DNA from: Clostridia bacterium
Lineage (GTDB): Bacteria > Bacillota > Clostridia > Lachnospirales > CAG-274
Assembly (NCBI GenBank): GCA_030536675.1
Contig: JAUNPM010000083.1
Coordinates: forward strand, 1-7,098
DNA: 7,098 bases
Reading direction: 5' to 3'
This document shows, piece by piece, positions 1 to 5,624 of this stretch. The position numbers and the translations under genes were made by a program. Under the pieces are notes generated by a model. It made no database searches. It was not told the origin of the DNA and saw only the letters and a list, made by a program, of their open reading frames with translations. Position 1 is the first letter of the stretch; each line of letters opens with the position of its first letter.

Positions 1-2
1 CA

Positions 3-161
3 GAGCCGTCAGCATATGCAAAGTATCCCATTAAGAAAGGTATGGTTCCCGAAAGCGGGATTTTAGCTCCTGCAATTTCTTCATCACCCGAAAAAGGCAG
101 GATACTTACTGAAAATGCAGTTTCAGCCTTTGTTGACATTATTTATAAAGAATATAAATAG
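3..161 (+). CDS. C-terminal fragment of a creatininase-family-like protein (partial, 5' end outside window)
   Basis: An open frame enters from the left edge and runs 52 codons to a TAG at 159-161. Its beginning lies outside the window. The tail carries a pattern that resembles the C-terminus of creatininase (creatinine amidohydrolase) family enzymes: a glycine-rich stretch (KKGMVPESGIL), then a small-residue/EKG segment (SSSPEKGRIL), then a final amphipathic helix ending in FVDIIYKEYK. The metal-binding residues of that family lie upstream and cannot be checked, so the family call rests on about 50 residues. The stop codon overlaps the GGAGG ribosome binding site (161-165) of the next gene, so the two are very probably cotranscribed and may be translationally coupled. 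That it is coding is fairly sure; the family is moderately sure. Confidence 0.55.
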   Translation, partial: EPSAYAKYPIKKGMVPESGILAPAISSSPEKGRILTENAVSAFVDIIYKEYK

Positions 162-172
162 GAGGTTGTTTT

Positions 173-772
173 ATGGACGGAAACTATGTAATCACAATAG
201 CAAGACAATTTGGCAGTCTTGGCAGAAAAATAGGAAAAAAACTTGCAAAGGAACTGAACATTGCCTACTATGACAGAGAATTAATAGAAAAAGCGGCAGA
301 AGCTATGGGGCTCCCAATGACTTCCGTTGCAGGATTAGACGACAAAATGTCAGGCACTTTTCAAAAAATGCTGTATCCTCTCGGAATAAGCTCTTCCTCA
401 ACACAATCAAAACTTTTTGAAACACAGAAAAGCATAATTTTAGATGCAGCAAACACAAGCTCCTGTGTTATTGTAGGTCGCTGTGCCGATTATATTTTAA
501 GCGAACATCCAAATGTATTAAACGTTTTTGTTTATGCGGATTATAAGCAGCGACTTGACAACTGTATCAACGATTTGCATATTTACTCTATTGAGGCAAA
601 AAAACTTTTAACGGACGTAGACTCCGCAAGAAAACTTTATCACAAATTTTACACGGGCTATGACTTTGACAGTATTGACAATAAACATCTTATGGTGGAC
701 AGCGGTGCTTTTGGTATTGATGGTTCTGTAGAGCTTATAAAAAAAGCCGCAAAAATAAAATTTAATTTTTAA
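173..772 (+). CDS. Cytidylate kinase-like family protein
   Basis: This 199-residue protein looks like a member of the cytidylate-kinase-like P-loop family (Cytidylate_kin_2 type) that is common and poorly characterised in Clostridia. The N-terminus has a beta strand (YVITIARQFG) followed by a P-loop-like GSLGRKIG at residues 14-21, where a lysine or arginine of the loop would contact nucleotide phosphates. YYDRELI follows at 32-38, a hydrophobic strand with VGRCADYIL at 101-109, a basic DxxxARKLYHKFY lid-like stretch near 150-160, and a last VDSGAFGID strand at 175-183. Family members are thought to phosphorylate a nucleotide or other small molecule, but the substrate is not established; the housekeeping CMP kinase is a separate, better conserved protein. 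The start is supported by GGAGG at 161-165, seven bases before the ATG. It probably shares a transcript with the gene ahead and ends at the 777-812 hairpin. Confidence 0.85.
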   Translation: MDGNYVITIARQFGSLGRKIGKKLAKELNIAYYDRELIEKAAEAMGLPMTSVAGLDDKMSGTFQKMLYPLGISSSSTQSKLFETQKSIILDAANTSSCVIVGRCADYILSEHPNVLNVFVYADYKQRLDNCINDLHIYSIEAKKLLTDVDSARKLYHKFYTGYDFDSIDNKHLMVDSGAFGIDGSVELIKKAAKIKFNF

Positions 773-776
773 TAAA

Positions 777-812
777 AAAGGGTATCAAACAAACTATGAA
801 TTGATACCCTTT
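777..812. terminator. Bidirectional intrinsic terminator between convergent genes
   Basis: A perfect 12-base inverted repeat (AAAGGGTATCAA at 777-788, TTGATACCCTTT at 801-812) encloses a 12-base loop. Read on the minus strand, GGGTATCAA/TTGATACCC is followed by TTTTTT, a classic intrinsic terminator for the mnmA end of the isc operon. Read on the plus strand it is followed only by TTTATTA, so it should be weaker for the kinase gene. It sits four bases after the kinase stop codon. Confidence 0.85.
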
Positions 813-898
813 ATTACGGCATAAAAAATTTGACCGTAAATGTGAAAATTATTAATTTATTATTCTCTCACAAAATATAACTGTATAAAAATATTTCT

Positions 899-1960
899 TT
901 ACATCTTTTCTCTTGTTATAACTCCTCCGCCCAAAACATACTCCTCATCATAGAACACAGCCGCCTGTCCCGGTGTAACGGCTCTTTGAGGCTCATCAAA
1001 AACAGCCTCTATATAATCGCCCTTATGCCTTATTATGCAGGGAGCTTTTTTCTGATTGTACCTCAGCTTGCCGTAACATCTTACTTCACCTTCTATTTTT
1101 TCGTGACCCATATAATTATAATGTTTTATTAATACATTATTTTTAAACAGATCCTCATTTGTACCTATAACCACCCGATTGTTTTCCCTGTCGATCTCGG
1201 TTACATAAGCCGGTATGCCTAAAGCAATACCAAGTCCTTTTCTCTGACCTATTGTATAATTTGTAATACCCTTATGTCTGCCTATTACATTTCCGTTCAT
1301 ATCCACAAAATCACCTTGAGAAATAACAGCATCACTGTTCTCCTTTATAAATTCCCCATAATTTCCGTCAGGCACAAAGCAAATATCCTGACTGTCAGGC
1401 TTATTGGCAACTCTAAGTCCTATTTTCTCGGCAATTTCCCTTATTTCACTTTTTTCATAGGCTCCGTCGGGCATAAGAGTTTTTGAAAGCTGTTCCTGTG
1501 TCAAATTATAAAGAGCATAGCTTTGATCTTTATTTCCCGCAGTTTTTATTGTATATCTTCCTGTTACCGGGTGTCTGACAATGTTTGCATAATGTCCCGT
1601 AGCTATATAATCGGCTCCAAGCTCCATTGCTCTGTGCAAAAGAGCCTCCCATTTAACATATCTGTTGCAGGCAATGCAGGGATTTGGAGTTTCCCCCTGT
1701 AAGTATTCTTTTACAAAATAATCAATAACACTTTCCTTAAAAACCTTTTTAAAGTTAAATACATAATGTGGTATGCCTATTTTAGCCGCCACAGCTCTCG
1801 CATCTTCCGCTGCCGTAAGTCCGCAGCAATTACCCTCTGAATCTTCACCTTCCCAAAGCTGCATTGTCACACCTATAACATCATATCCCTGTTCCTTTAA
1901 AAGATATGCCGCAACAGAAGAGTCAACGCCTCCCGACATACCCACAACAACCTTAGACAT
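899..1960 (-). CDS. mnmA: tRNA-specific 2-thiouridylase MnmA
   Basis: MnmA activates the wobble uridine (U34) of tRNA-Lys, -Glu and -Gln by adenylation and replaces its C2 oxygen with sulfur, giving s2U34; it is cytoplasmic. The protein has 353 residues, normal for the family. An N-terminal ATP-pyrophosphatase domain starts with the PP-loop SGGVDSS (residues 9-15). NPCIACN at 93-99 places the presumed nucleophilic cysteine at C98, and DSQDICFV at 189-196 gives the second catalytic cysteine, C194. ATGHYA (120-125) and KDQSY (144-148) are also typical. The central and C-terminal beta-barrel regions (GITNYTIGQRKGLGI at 231-245, QRAVTPGQAAVFY at 325-337) are complete. It is the last gene of the isc operon and the upstream desulfurase is the likely sulfur donor. 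A GGAGG at 1970-1974, nine bases ahead of the ATG, supports the start. Confidence 0.97.
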   Translation of the reverse strand: MSKVVVGMSGGVDSSVAAYLLKEQGYDVIGVTMQLWEGEDSEGNCCGLTAAEDARAVAAKIGIPHYVFNFKKVFKESVIDYFVKEYLQGETPNPCIACNRYVKWEALLHRAMELGADYIATGHYANIVRHPVTGRYTIKTAGNKDQSYALYNLTQEQLSKTLMPDGAYEKSEIREIAEKIGLRVANKPDSQDICFVPDGNYGEFIKENSDAVISQGDFVDMNGNVIGRHKGITNYTIGQRKGLGIALGIPAYVTEIDRENNRVVIGTNEDLFKNNVLIKHYNYMGHEKIEGEVRCYGKLRYNQKKAPCIIRHKGDYIEAVFDEPQRAVTPGQAAVFYDEEYVLGGGVITREKM

Positions 1961-1969
1961 ATTTTTATA

Positions 1970-1974
1970 CCTCC
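1970..1974 (-). promoter_or_regulatory. Ribosome binding site of mnmA
   Basis: GGAGG on the minus strand lies nine bases before the mnmA ATG. It lies downstream of, and separate from, the 1987-2010 hairpin, so mnmA can initiate translation independently of the scaffold gene. Confidence 0.8.
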
Positions 1975-1986
1975 GTATATTTCAAT

Positions 1987-2010
1987 AGGGCTGCCGAAAA
2001 CGACAGCCCT
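1987..2010 (-). promoter_or_regulatory. Intercistronic hairpin between nifU and mnmA
   Basis: On the minus strand AGGGCTGTCG, a TTTT loop and CGGCAGCCCT form a ten-position stem with one internal mismatch. The following bases are ATTGAAATAT, not a run of T, so on the operon strand it lacks the U-tract of a strong intrinsic terminator. It could be a partial terminator, an RNA-processing or stability element, or an attenuator lowering mnmA expression relative to nifS and nifU. On the plus strand the stem is followed by TTTAAAATACTTTT, which could block antisense transcription. The structure is directly visible; its role is inferred. Confidence 0.6.
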
Positions 2011-2037
2011 TTAAAATACTTTTAATATACAACCTTA

Positions 2038-2481
2038 TTAATATTCTTCTTCGGGAACCTCTTCGTGTTCACTTATGTCATTAACAGGCTTTTCAAGCCC
2101 TTCAATAACTATACCGTTTTTTTCTGCATAATCCCAAAGAGCAGCGTGAAGAGCCTCTTCCGCAAGACAGGAACAATGTACCTTAATTGGAGGAAGTCCG
2201 TCAAGTGCCTCCATAACAGCCTTATTTGTTATTTCCATTGCCTCTTTAATTGTCTTTCCTTTTATAAGCTCGGTAGCCATTGAACTTGTTGCAACAGCAG
2301 CACCGCAGCCGAAGGTCTTAAATTTAGCATCTTTTACAATACCGTCCTCAATTTTAAGATAAACCTTCATTATATCTCCGCACTTTGCATTGCCTACTGT
2401 ACCTACGCCGCTTGCATCTTCAATTTCGCCCACATTTCTGGGATTCATAAAGTGATCCATAACTTTTTCGCTGTATTGCAT
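2038..2481 (-). CDS. nifU: Fe-S cluster assembly scaffold protein, NifU/IscU N-terminal type
   Basis: This 147-residue cytoplasmic scaffold accepts persulfide sulfur from the desulfurase and iron to build a transient [2Fe-2S] cluster for transfer to apoproteins. The ligand set is complete: C34 with D36 in KCGD, C59 in FGCG, and C103 in HCSC, with an extra cysteine at C105. LPPIK at 96-100 matches the LPPVK segment that the chaperone HscA binds in E. coli IscU, although no hscA/hscB is in this window. Only the single-domain scaffold is present: the ferredoxin-like and C-terminal Nfu domains of nitrogen-fixation NifU are absent, so it is functionally IscU-like. The acidic tail (SEHEEVPEEEY) is an extension beyond the fold. 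It starts two bases after the nifS stop, and its AAAGGAGA site (2491-2498) lies inside the nifS end, so the pair is likely coupled in translation. Confidence 0.96.
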   Translation of the reverse strand: MQYSEKVMDHFMNPRNVGEIEDASGVGTVGNAKCGDIMKVYLKIEDGIVKDAKFKTFGCGAAVATSSMATELIKGKTIKEAMEITNKAVMEALDGLPPIKVHCSCLAEEALHAALWDYAEKNGIVIEGLEKPVNDISEHEEVPEEEY

Positions 2482-2483
2482 AA

Positions 2484-3665
2484 TTATTTCTCTCCTTTGT
2501 TCTTAATAAATTCCTCGTATAAAGGTGACATCTGTCTTAATCTTTCAATAATAGGCGGAATTTCCTTTATTACATAATCTACCTGTTCTTCTGTTGTAAA
2601 GTGACCCATTGACAATCTTACAGAGCCGTGAGCCTTTTCGTGAGGCAGTCCGATAGCCAACAATACGTGTGAAGGATCAAGAGAACCACTTGTACAAGCA
2701 CTTCCGCTTGATGCACATATACCCTTGTAATCAAGCAAAAGCAAAATGCCCTCACCTTCTATAAATTCAAATGAAATGTTGGCATTTCCCGGAAGCCTGT
2801 TTACAGGGTGTCCGTTTAATCTTGAATAAGGTACTTTTTCAAGTATTTCTTTTATAAGCTTATCTCTTAAAGCCGTAAGCCTTGGTATTTCCGTGTCAAG
2901 CTCCTTTGTCGCAAGCTCTGCGGCAAGTCCCATACCCACAATACCGGGTACATTTTCCGTTCCCGCACGTCTTCTTCTTTCCTGGGCACCTCCGTGAATA
3001 AGAGGATTTAATTTAATGCCTTTCTTTATATAAAGAGCACCTATTCCCTTAGGACCGTAAAATTTGTGACCGCTCATTGAAAGCATATCTATATTCATTT
3101 CTTTTACATCTATTTTAATATGTCCTACAGCCTGTACTGCATCTGTATGGAAAATTATTCCGTTTTCACGTGCAATTGCACCAATTTCCTTTATAGGCTC
3201 TATTGTACCTATTTCATTATTTGCAAACATAATTGTAATAAGAATTGTGTCTTTTCTTATTGCATTTTTAAGATCCTCAATACTTATCATACCATACTCA
3301 TCAACAGGCAAATAAGTTACTTCGTATCCCTTTGTTTCAAGATATTCGCAAGTATGAAGCACTGCATGATGTTCGATACAAGACGTTATTATATGCTTGC
3401 CTTTGTTTGCATAGCTTTCAGCAATTCCTTTAATAGCCCAGTTATCAGCCTCTGACCCGCCTGCCGTAAAATAGATCTCATTTACCTCCGCATTAATGGC
3501 ATTTGCCACCTGCTCTCTTCCGTGCTCAACTGCATTTTTATTTTTCTGTGCAATTTTATATATACTTGAAGGATTTCCGAAACTTTCGGTAAAATACGGT
3601 ATCATAGCTTCTGCGACCTCAGGTCTTACCTGTGTGGTGGCAGCATTGTCAAAATAACATTCCAT
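2484..3665 (-). CDS. nifS: Cysteine desulfurase NifS/IscS family
   Basis: A pyridoxal-phosphate enzyme that converts L-cysteine to alanine and holds the sulfur as a persulfide for Fe-S assembly and tRNA thiolation. It is full length (393 residues). Visible marks are YFDNAATT at 4-11, the PLP-region histidines EHH at 98-100, HTDAVQ at 173-178 with the cofactor-contacting aspartate and glutamine, SMSGHKFYGPKG at 196-207 giving Schiff-base lysine K201, RRRAGTENV at 231-239, and the active-site loop ASSGSACTSG at 318-327 with catalytic C324. The cysteine sits in the long loop of group I (NifS/IscS) desulfurases rather than the short SufS type. A strong AAGGAGA site (3673-3679) lies seven bases before the ATG, and it follows the regulator by 21 bases in the same operon. 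Partners next door are the NifU scaffold and MnmA. Confidence 0.97.
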   Translation of the reverse strand: MECYFDNAATTQVRPEVAEAMIPYFTESFGNPSSIYKIAQKNKNAVEHGREQVANAINAEVNEIYFTAGGSEADNWAIKGIAESYANKGKHIITSCIEHHAVLHTCEYLETKGYEVTYLPVDEYGMISIEDLKNAIRKDTILITIMFANNEIGTIEPIKEIGAIARENGIIFHTDAVQAVGHIKIDVKEMNIDMLSMSGHKFYGPKGIGALYIKKGIKLNPLIHGGAQERRRRAGTENVPGIVGMGLAAELATKELDTEIPRLTALRDKLIKEILEKVPYSRLNGHPVNRLPGNANISFEFIEGEGILLLLDYKGICASSGSACTSGSLDPSHVLLAIGLPHEKAHGSVRLSMGHFTTEEQVDYVIKEIPPIIERLRQMSPLYEEFIKNKGEK

Positions 3666-3686
3666 TTTCTTCTCTCCTTATCAACA

Positions 3687-4115
3687 TTATTTATTTTCTT
3701 CGGAACAATCTCCGTTTAAAATACTGTACAAACTCATATTATCGGCGGCTTCCGTTACACTGTCGCTAAGTTTTGCCCATACGTCTTTTGTTATGCACGA
3801 GCCGCAGTCACCTGTTCCGCAGGTTCCGTTTTCTGAAAGACATTCCACAAGCTCAAGAGGACCCTCCACAACTCTCAGAATATCTCCTACTGAAATATCT
3901 TTTGCACTTTTAGCCAAAATATAACCGCCGTTTGCTCCTCTTGTGCTTTTCACAAGTCCTGCTTTTTTAAGGGGTGCAATAAGCTGCTCAAGATAACTTT
4001 CACTCAAATTGTTTCTCTCTGCAATTGTTTTAAGAGAAACACAACCGTCCTTGCAATTAGCCGCAATATCCACCATAGCTTTTAATCCATATCTTCCCCT
4101 TGTGGATATTTTCAT
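3687..4115 (-). CDS. iscR: Rrf2-family transcriptional regulator, IscR-like
   Basis: A 142-residue Rrf2 winged-helix repressor that probably senses Fe-S status and controls this operon. The family opening MKISTRGRYGLKAMVDIA starts at the ATG at 4115. The helix-turn-helix runs about 27-60 (SLKTIAERNNLSESYLEQLI, then wing RGANGGYILAK). The cluster region holds C92, C99, C104 and C107. Matching ITKDVW here to LTHALW of E. coli IscR by eye puts C107 at the third ligand cysteine and lysine where E. coli has its histidine ligand, H107. The frame stays open to 4220, but the longer form is rejected because it reads through the -10 and -35 boxes at 4168-4196 and lacks family residues. An extended anti-SD match, GGTGAT, lies four bases before the chosen ATG. 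A CymR-like cysteine regulator is less likely given the cysteines. Confidence 0.9.
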   Translation of the reverse strand: MKISTRGRYGLKAMVDIAANCKDGCVSLKTIAERNNLSESYLEQLIAPLKKAGLVKSTRGANGGYILAKSAKDISVGDILRVVEGPLELVECLSENGTCGTGDCGSCITKDVWAKLSDSVTEAADNMSLYSILNGDCSEENK

Positions 4116-4119
4116 TGAA

Positions 4120-4125
4120 ATCACC
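4120..4125 (-). promoter_or_regulatory. Ribosome binding site deciding the iscR start
   Basis: GGTGAT on the minus strand pairs with the downstream half of the anti-Shine-Dalgarno (consensus GGAGGTGATC) and is set four bases before the ATG at 4115. This supports starting at the MKIS methionine instead of an upstream one. Confidence 0.6.
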
Positions 4126-4167
4126 ATCTCTTTAATATATTTCCGAGTAATTCCCTCGGCATTTGTA

Positions 4168-4196
4168 ATCATACCACTTATAAACTCATATGTCAA
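4168..4196 (-). promoter_or_regulatory. Sigma-A-type promoter of the iscR-nifS-nifU-mnmA operon
   Basis: On the minus strand TTGACA (4191-4196, a perfect -35) and TATGAT (4168-4173, five of six for the -10) are separated by exactly 17 bases. Transcription would start near 4161, leaving a leader of about 45 bases. The -35 lies inside ATACTTGAC (4192-4200), which fits the left half of the E. coli type 1 IscR consensus (ATASYYGAC), so binding there would compete with RNA polymerase. A small hairpin, CCGAG/CTCGG, sits in the leader at 4143-4159. Confidence 0.88.
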
Positions 4197-4248
4197 GTAT
4201 AAAATATGTTTTCTGAACACTTTTTTTAAAACAATGTATTAGTTTGAT

Positions 4249-4261
4249 CTAACTTAGTTAG
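4249..4261. promoter_or_regulatory. Short inverted repeat upstream of the isc promoter (possible operator)
   Basis: CTAAC-TTA-GTTAG is a palindrome with five-base arms, about 50 bases upstream of the -35 box on the iscR side. A further TTAGTT at 4239-4244 repeats the TTAGTT at 4255-4260 with a 16-base period. It could be an upstream regulator site. Five-base arms in AT-rich DNA can arise by chance, so confidence is low. Confidence 0.3.
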
Positions 4262-4289
4262 CCTGAATTAATTTTTTACATTAAAAAAA

Positions 4290-4362
<73 letters not shown>

Positions 4363-4393
4363 ATAATAAACAATATTAAGTTTAACAAAAAAT

Positions 4394-4422
4394 ATGTTAC
4401 CACAAATCCTTAAATTTGTCAA
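4394..4422 (-). promoter_or_regulatory. Promoter of the tRNA-Phe gene
   Basis: On the minus strand a perfect TTGACA (4417-4422) is followed after 17 bases by TAACAT (4394-4399), which is preceded by TGG, an extended -10. The expected start near 4387 is about 25 bases ahead of the mature tRNA 5' end, a usual leader length. Confidence 0.72.
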
Positions 4423-4524
4423 TATTTTTTTACTAAAAGTTTCTGCCCAATTATGTATTTCAATTGAATTTTTCCCTTACATACCTTGTAATTTATCATT
4501 TATATTACATATCTCATTAAATTA

Positions 4525-4553
4525 TTGAATTAAAACGGGTATTATATTATACT
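4525..4553 (+). promoter_or_regulatory. Promoter of the lipoprotein foldase gene
   Basis: TTGAAT (4525-4530) and TATACT (4548-4553) are separated by 17 bases. The predicted start near 4560 falls at or after an in-frame ATG at 4558, which rules that codon out and leaves a leader of about 25 bases to the ATG at 4585. Confidence 0.7.
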
Positions 4554-4570
4554 AAAGATGACTTTACGAA

Positions 4571-4577
4571 GGTGGAG
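4571..4577 (+). promoter_or_regulatory. Ribosome binding site deciding the lipoprotein start
   Basis: GGTGGAG lies seven bases before the ATG at 4585. No comparable site precedes the in-frame ATG at 4558, so the later start is chosen. Confidence 0.75.
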
Positions 4578-4584
4578 ATTGCAA

Positions 4585-5541
4585 ATGAGAAAAATAATTA
4601 TATTTATAATAACGCTTATGCTTACAGGATGTATCACTTCAAACGATTACGCCGTAAAAATAGGAAACGAAAAAATAAGCAGAGGAGAATACCTTGTTTA
4701 CCTAATGGAGCAGAAAAAAAGCTTTGAACAGCAGGGCGGAACAGACATATGGGAAGCGGACTTTGACGGAGTAAGCGCTGAAGATGTTGCCAAACAAAAT
4801 GCCGTAAACACTCTAGTAATGGTTAAAACCGCCGTTAAGCAAACTGCCGAGCTTGGTATTTCCCTTACTGATGAGGACAAAAAAAATGCCGAAGTTCAGA
4901 CACAAGAGCTGTTAAACGATTTTTCCGATGAGGACCTTGAGAATTTGGATCTTACCGAAGAAAAAATTTACAAAATTATGGAAGAGGTTGCGTTACAGCA
5001 AAAGGTTTATGCCTATGTAACAGACAGCTACACTGTAAATGAAGCGGAATTTAATGAATACTTAAATCAGTATTATGCAGAGCACAAATCCGACTTTACA
5101 AAATATATGATCAAAGAAATATTTTTACAGCCCGATATATCAGGCACAGAAAATAAGGAATTAATAAATGACGCTTATAACAAAATAAAAAACGGAGCTT
5201 CCTTTGACTCCGTGTTAAAAGAGCTTTCACCTGAAAGCAGTACTGACGCTTTTGAAATGGATACAAGCCTTTACACTGAAAACACATTAAACCAAATATA
5301 TTCCCATAATAAAGGGGACAGCTTTTTGGTTGAAGACACAGACGGTTATCATATTTTTTATATTGAAGATATAATAAGCAGCTCCTTAGAAAGTATAGAG
5401 CCACAAATCAGAGAAGCCTACATTAATGATAAAAAGCAATCAATATATCAGGCTCAAAACAGAAGTTGGCAGGGAGATATTACCGTTGAAAAAAATGACG
5501 CTGTATGGAACAATATTACAATAGTGAAAGATAATCAATAA
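4585..5541 (+). CDS. Lipoprotein with SurA/PrsA-like chaperone and degenerate parvulin-type PPIase domain
   Basis: A 318-residue predicted lipoprotein, probably an extracytoplasmic folding factor anchored on the outer face of the membrane. A short signal peptide (MRKIIIFIITLMLTGC) ends in lipobox LTGC with C16 as lipid-modified residue. Residues about 24-165 form a helical SurA-N-like region (KIGNEKISRGEYLVYL near the start; EAEFNEYLNQYYAEHKSDF leading into the next domain). Residues about 172-263 follow the parvulin layout: YMIKEIFL in place of the usual RHILV, a helix NDAYNKIKNGASFDSVLKEL, and the closing strand DGYHIFYIEDI. The central GGDLG-type segment is missing, so isomerase activity is doubtful and chaperone function more likely. 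It has its own promoter and no operon partners. The start at 4585 gives a clean lipoprotein signal, whereas starting at 4558 would add an arginine-rich stretch ahead of it. Confidence 0.83.
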   Translation: MRKIIIFIITLMLTGCITSNDYAVKIGNEKISRGEYLVYLMEQKKSFEQQGGTDIWEADFDGVSAEDVAKQNAVNTLVMVKTAVKQTAELGISLTDEDKKNAEVQTQELLNDFSDEDLENLDLTEEKIYKIMEEVALQQKVYAYVTDSYTVNEAEFNEYLNQYYAEHKSDFTKYMIKEIFLQPDISGTENKELINDAYNKIKNGASFDSVLKELSPESSTDAFEMDTSLYTENTLNQIYSHNKGDSFLVEDTDGYHIFYIEDIISSSLESIEPQIREAYINDKKQSIYQAQNRSWQGDITVEKNDAVWNNITIVKDNQ

Positions 5542-5560
5542 ATAATTTTTAACATTTTTA

Positions 5561-5605
5561 AAACCGCTGATTACCTTGTAAGATTTCAAAGGTAATTAGC
5601 GGTTT
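5561..5605. terminator. Long bidirectional intrinsic terminator
   Basis: AAACCGCTGATTACCTT (5561-5577) pairs with AAGGTAATTAGCGGTTT (5589-5605), a 17-position stem with one G-T wobble and an 11-base loop. It lies between two convergent genes. On the plus strand it is followed by GTTATAT; on the minus strand the stem runs into TTTTAAAAATG. It should stop transcripts from both the lipoprotein gene and the aerolysin-like gene. Confidence 0.85.
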
Positions 5606-5624
5606 GTTATATAACTATATAATT

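Noticed and set aside
814..839. Second hairpin TTACGG/CCGTAA next to the terminator
   Set aside because: Only six base pairs around a 14-base loop; too weak to call alongside the strong 777-812 stem.
3120..3455. Plus-strand open frame of 111 codons inside nifS
   Set aside because: Antisense shadow of a fully conserved desulfurase; its Cys/Tyr-rich composition is typical of a reversed coding strand.
4116..4220. N-terminal extension of the Rrf2 regulator to an ATG at 4220
   Set aside because: It reads through the -10 and -35 boxes of the operon promoter, and the added 35 residues match nothing in the family, which begins at MKIS.
4558..4584. ATG at 4558 as start of the lipoprotein
   Set aside because: It lies at or before the predicted transcription start and would put an Arg-rich stretch ahead of the lipoprotein signal; GGTGGAG supports the ATG at 4585.
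5111..5404. Minus-strand open frame of 97 codons inside the lipoprotein gene
   Set aside because: Antisense shadow with no ribosome binding site that I can see and no recognisable motif.
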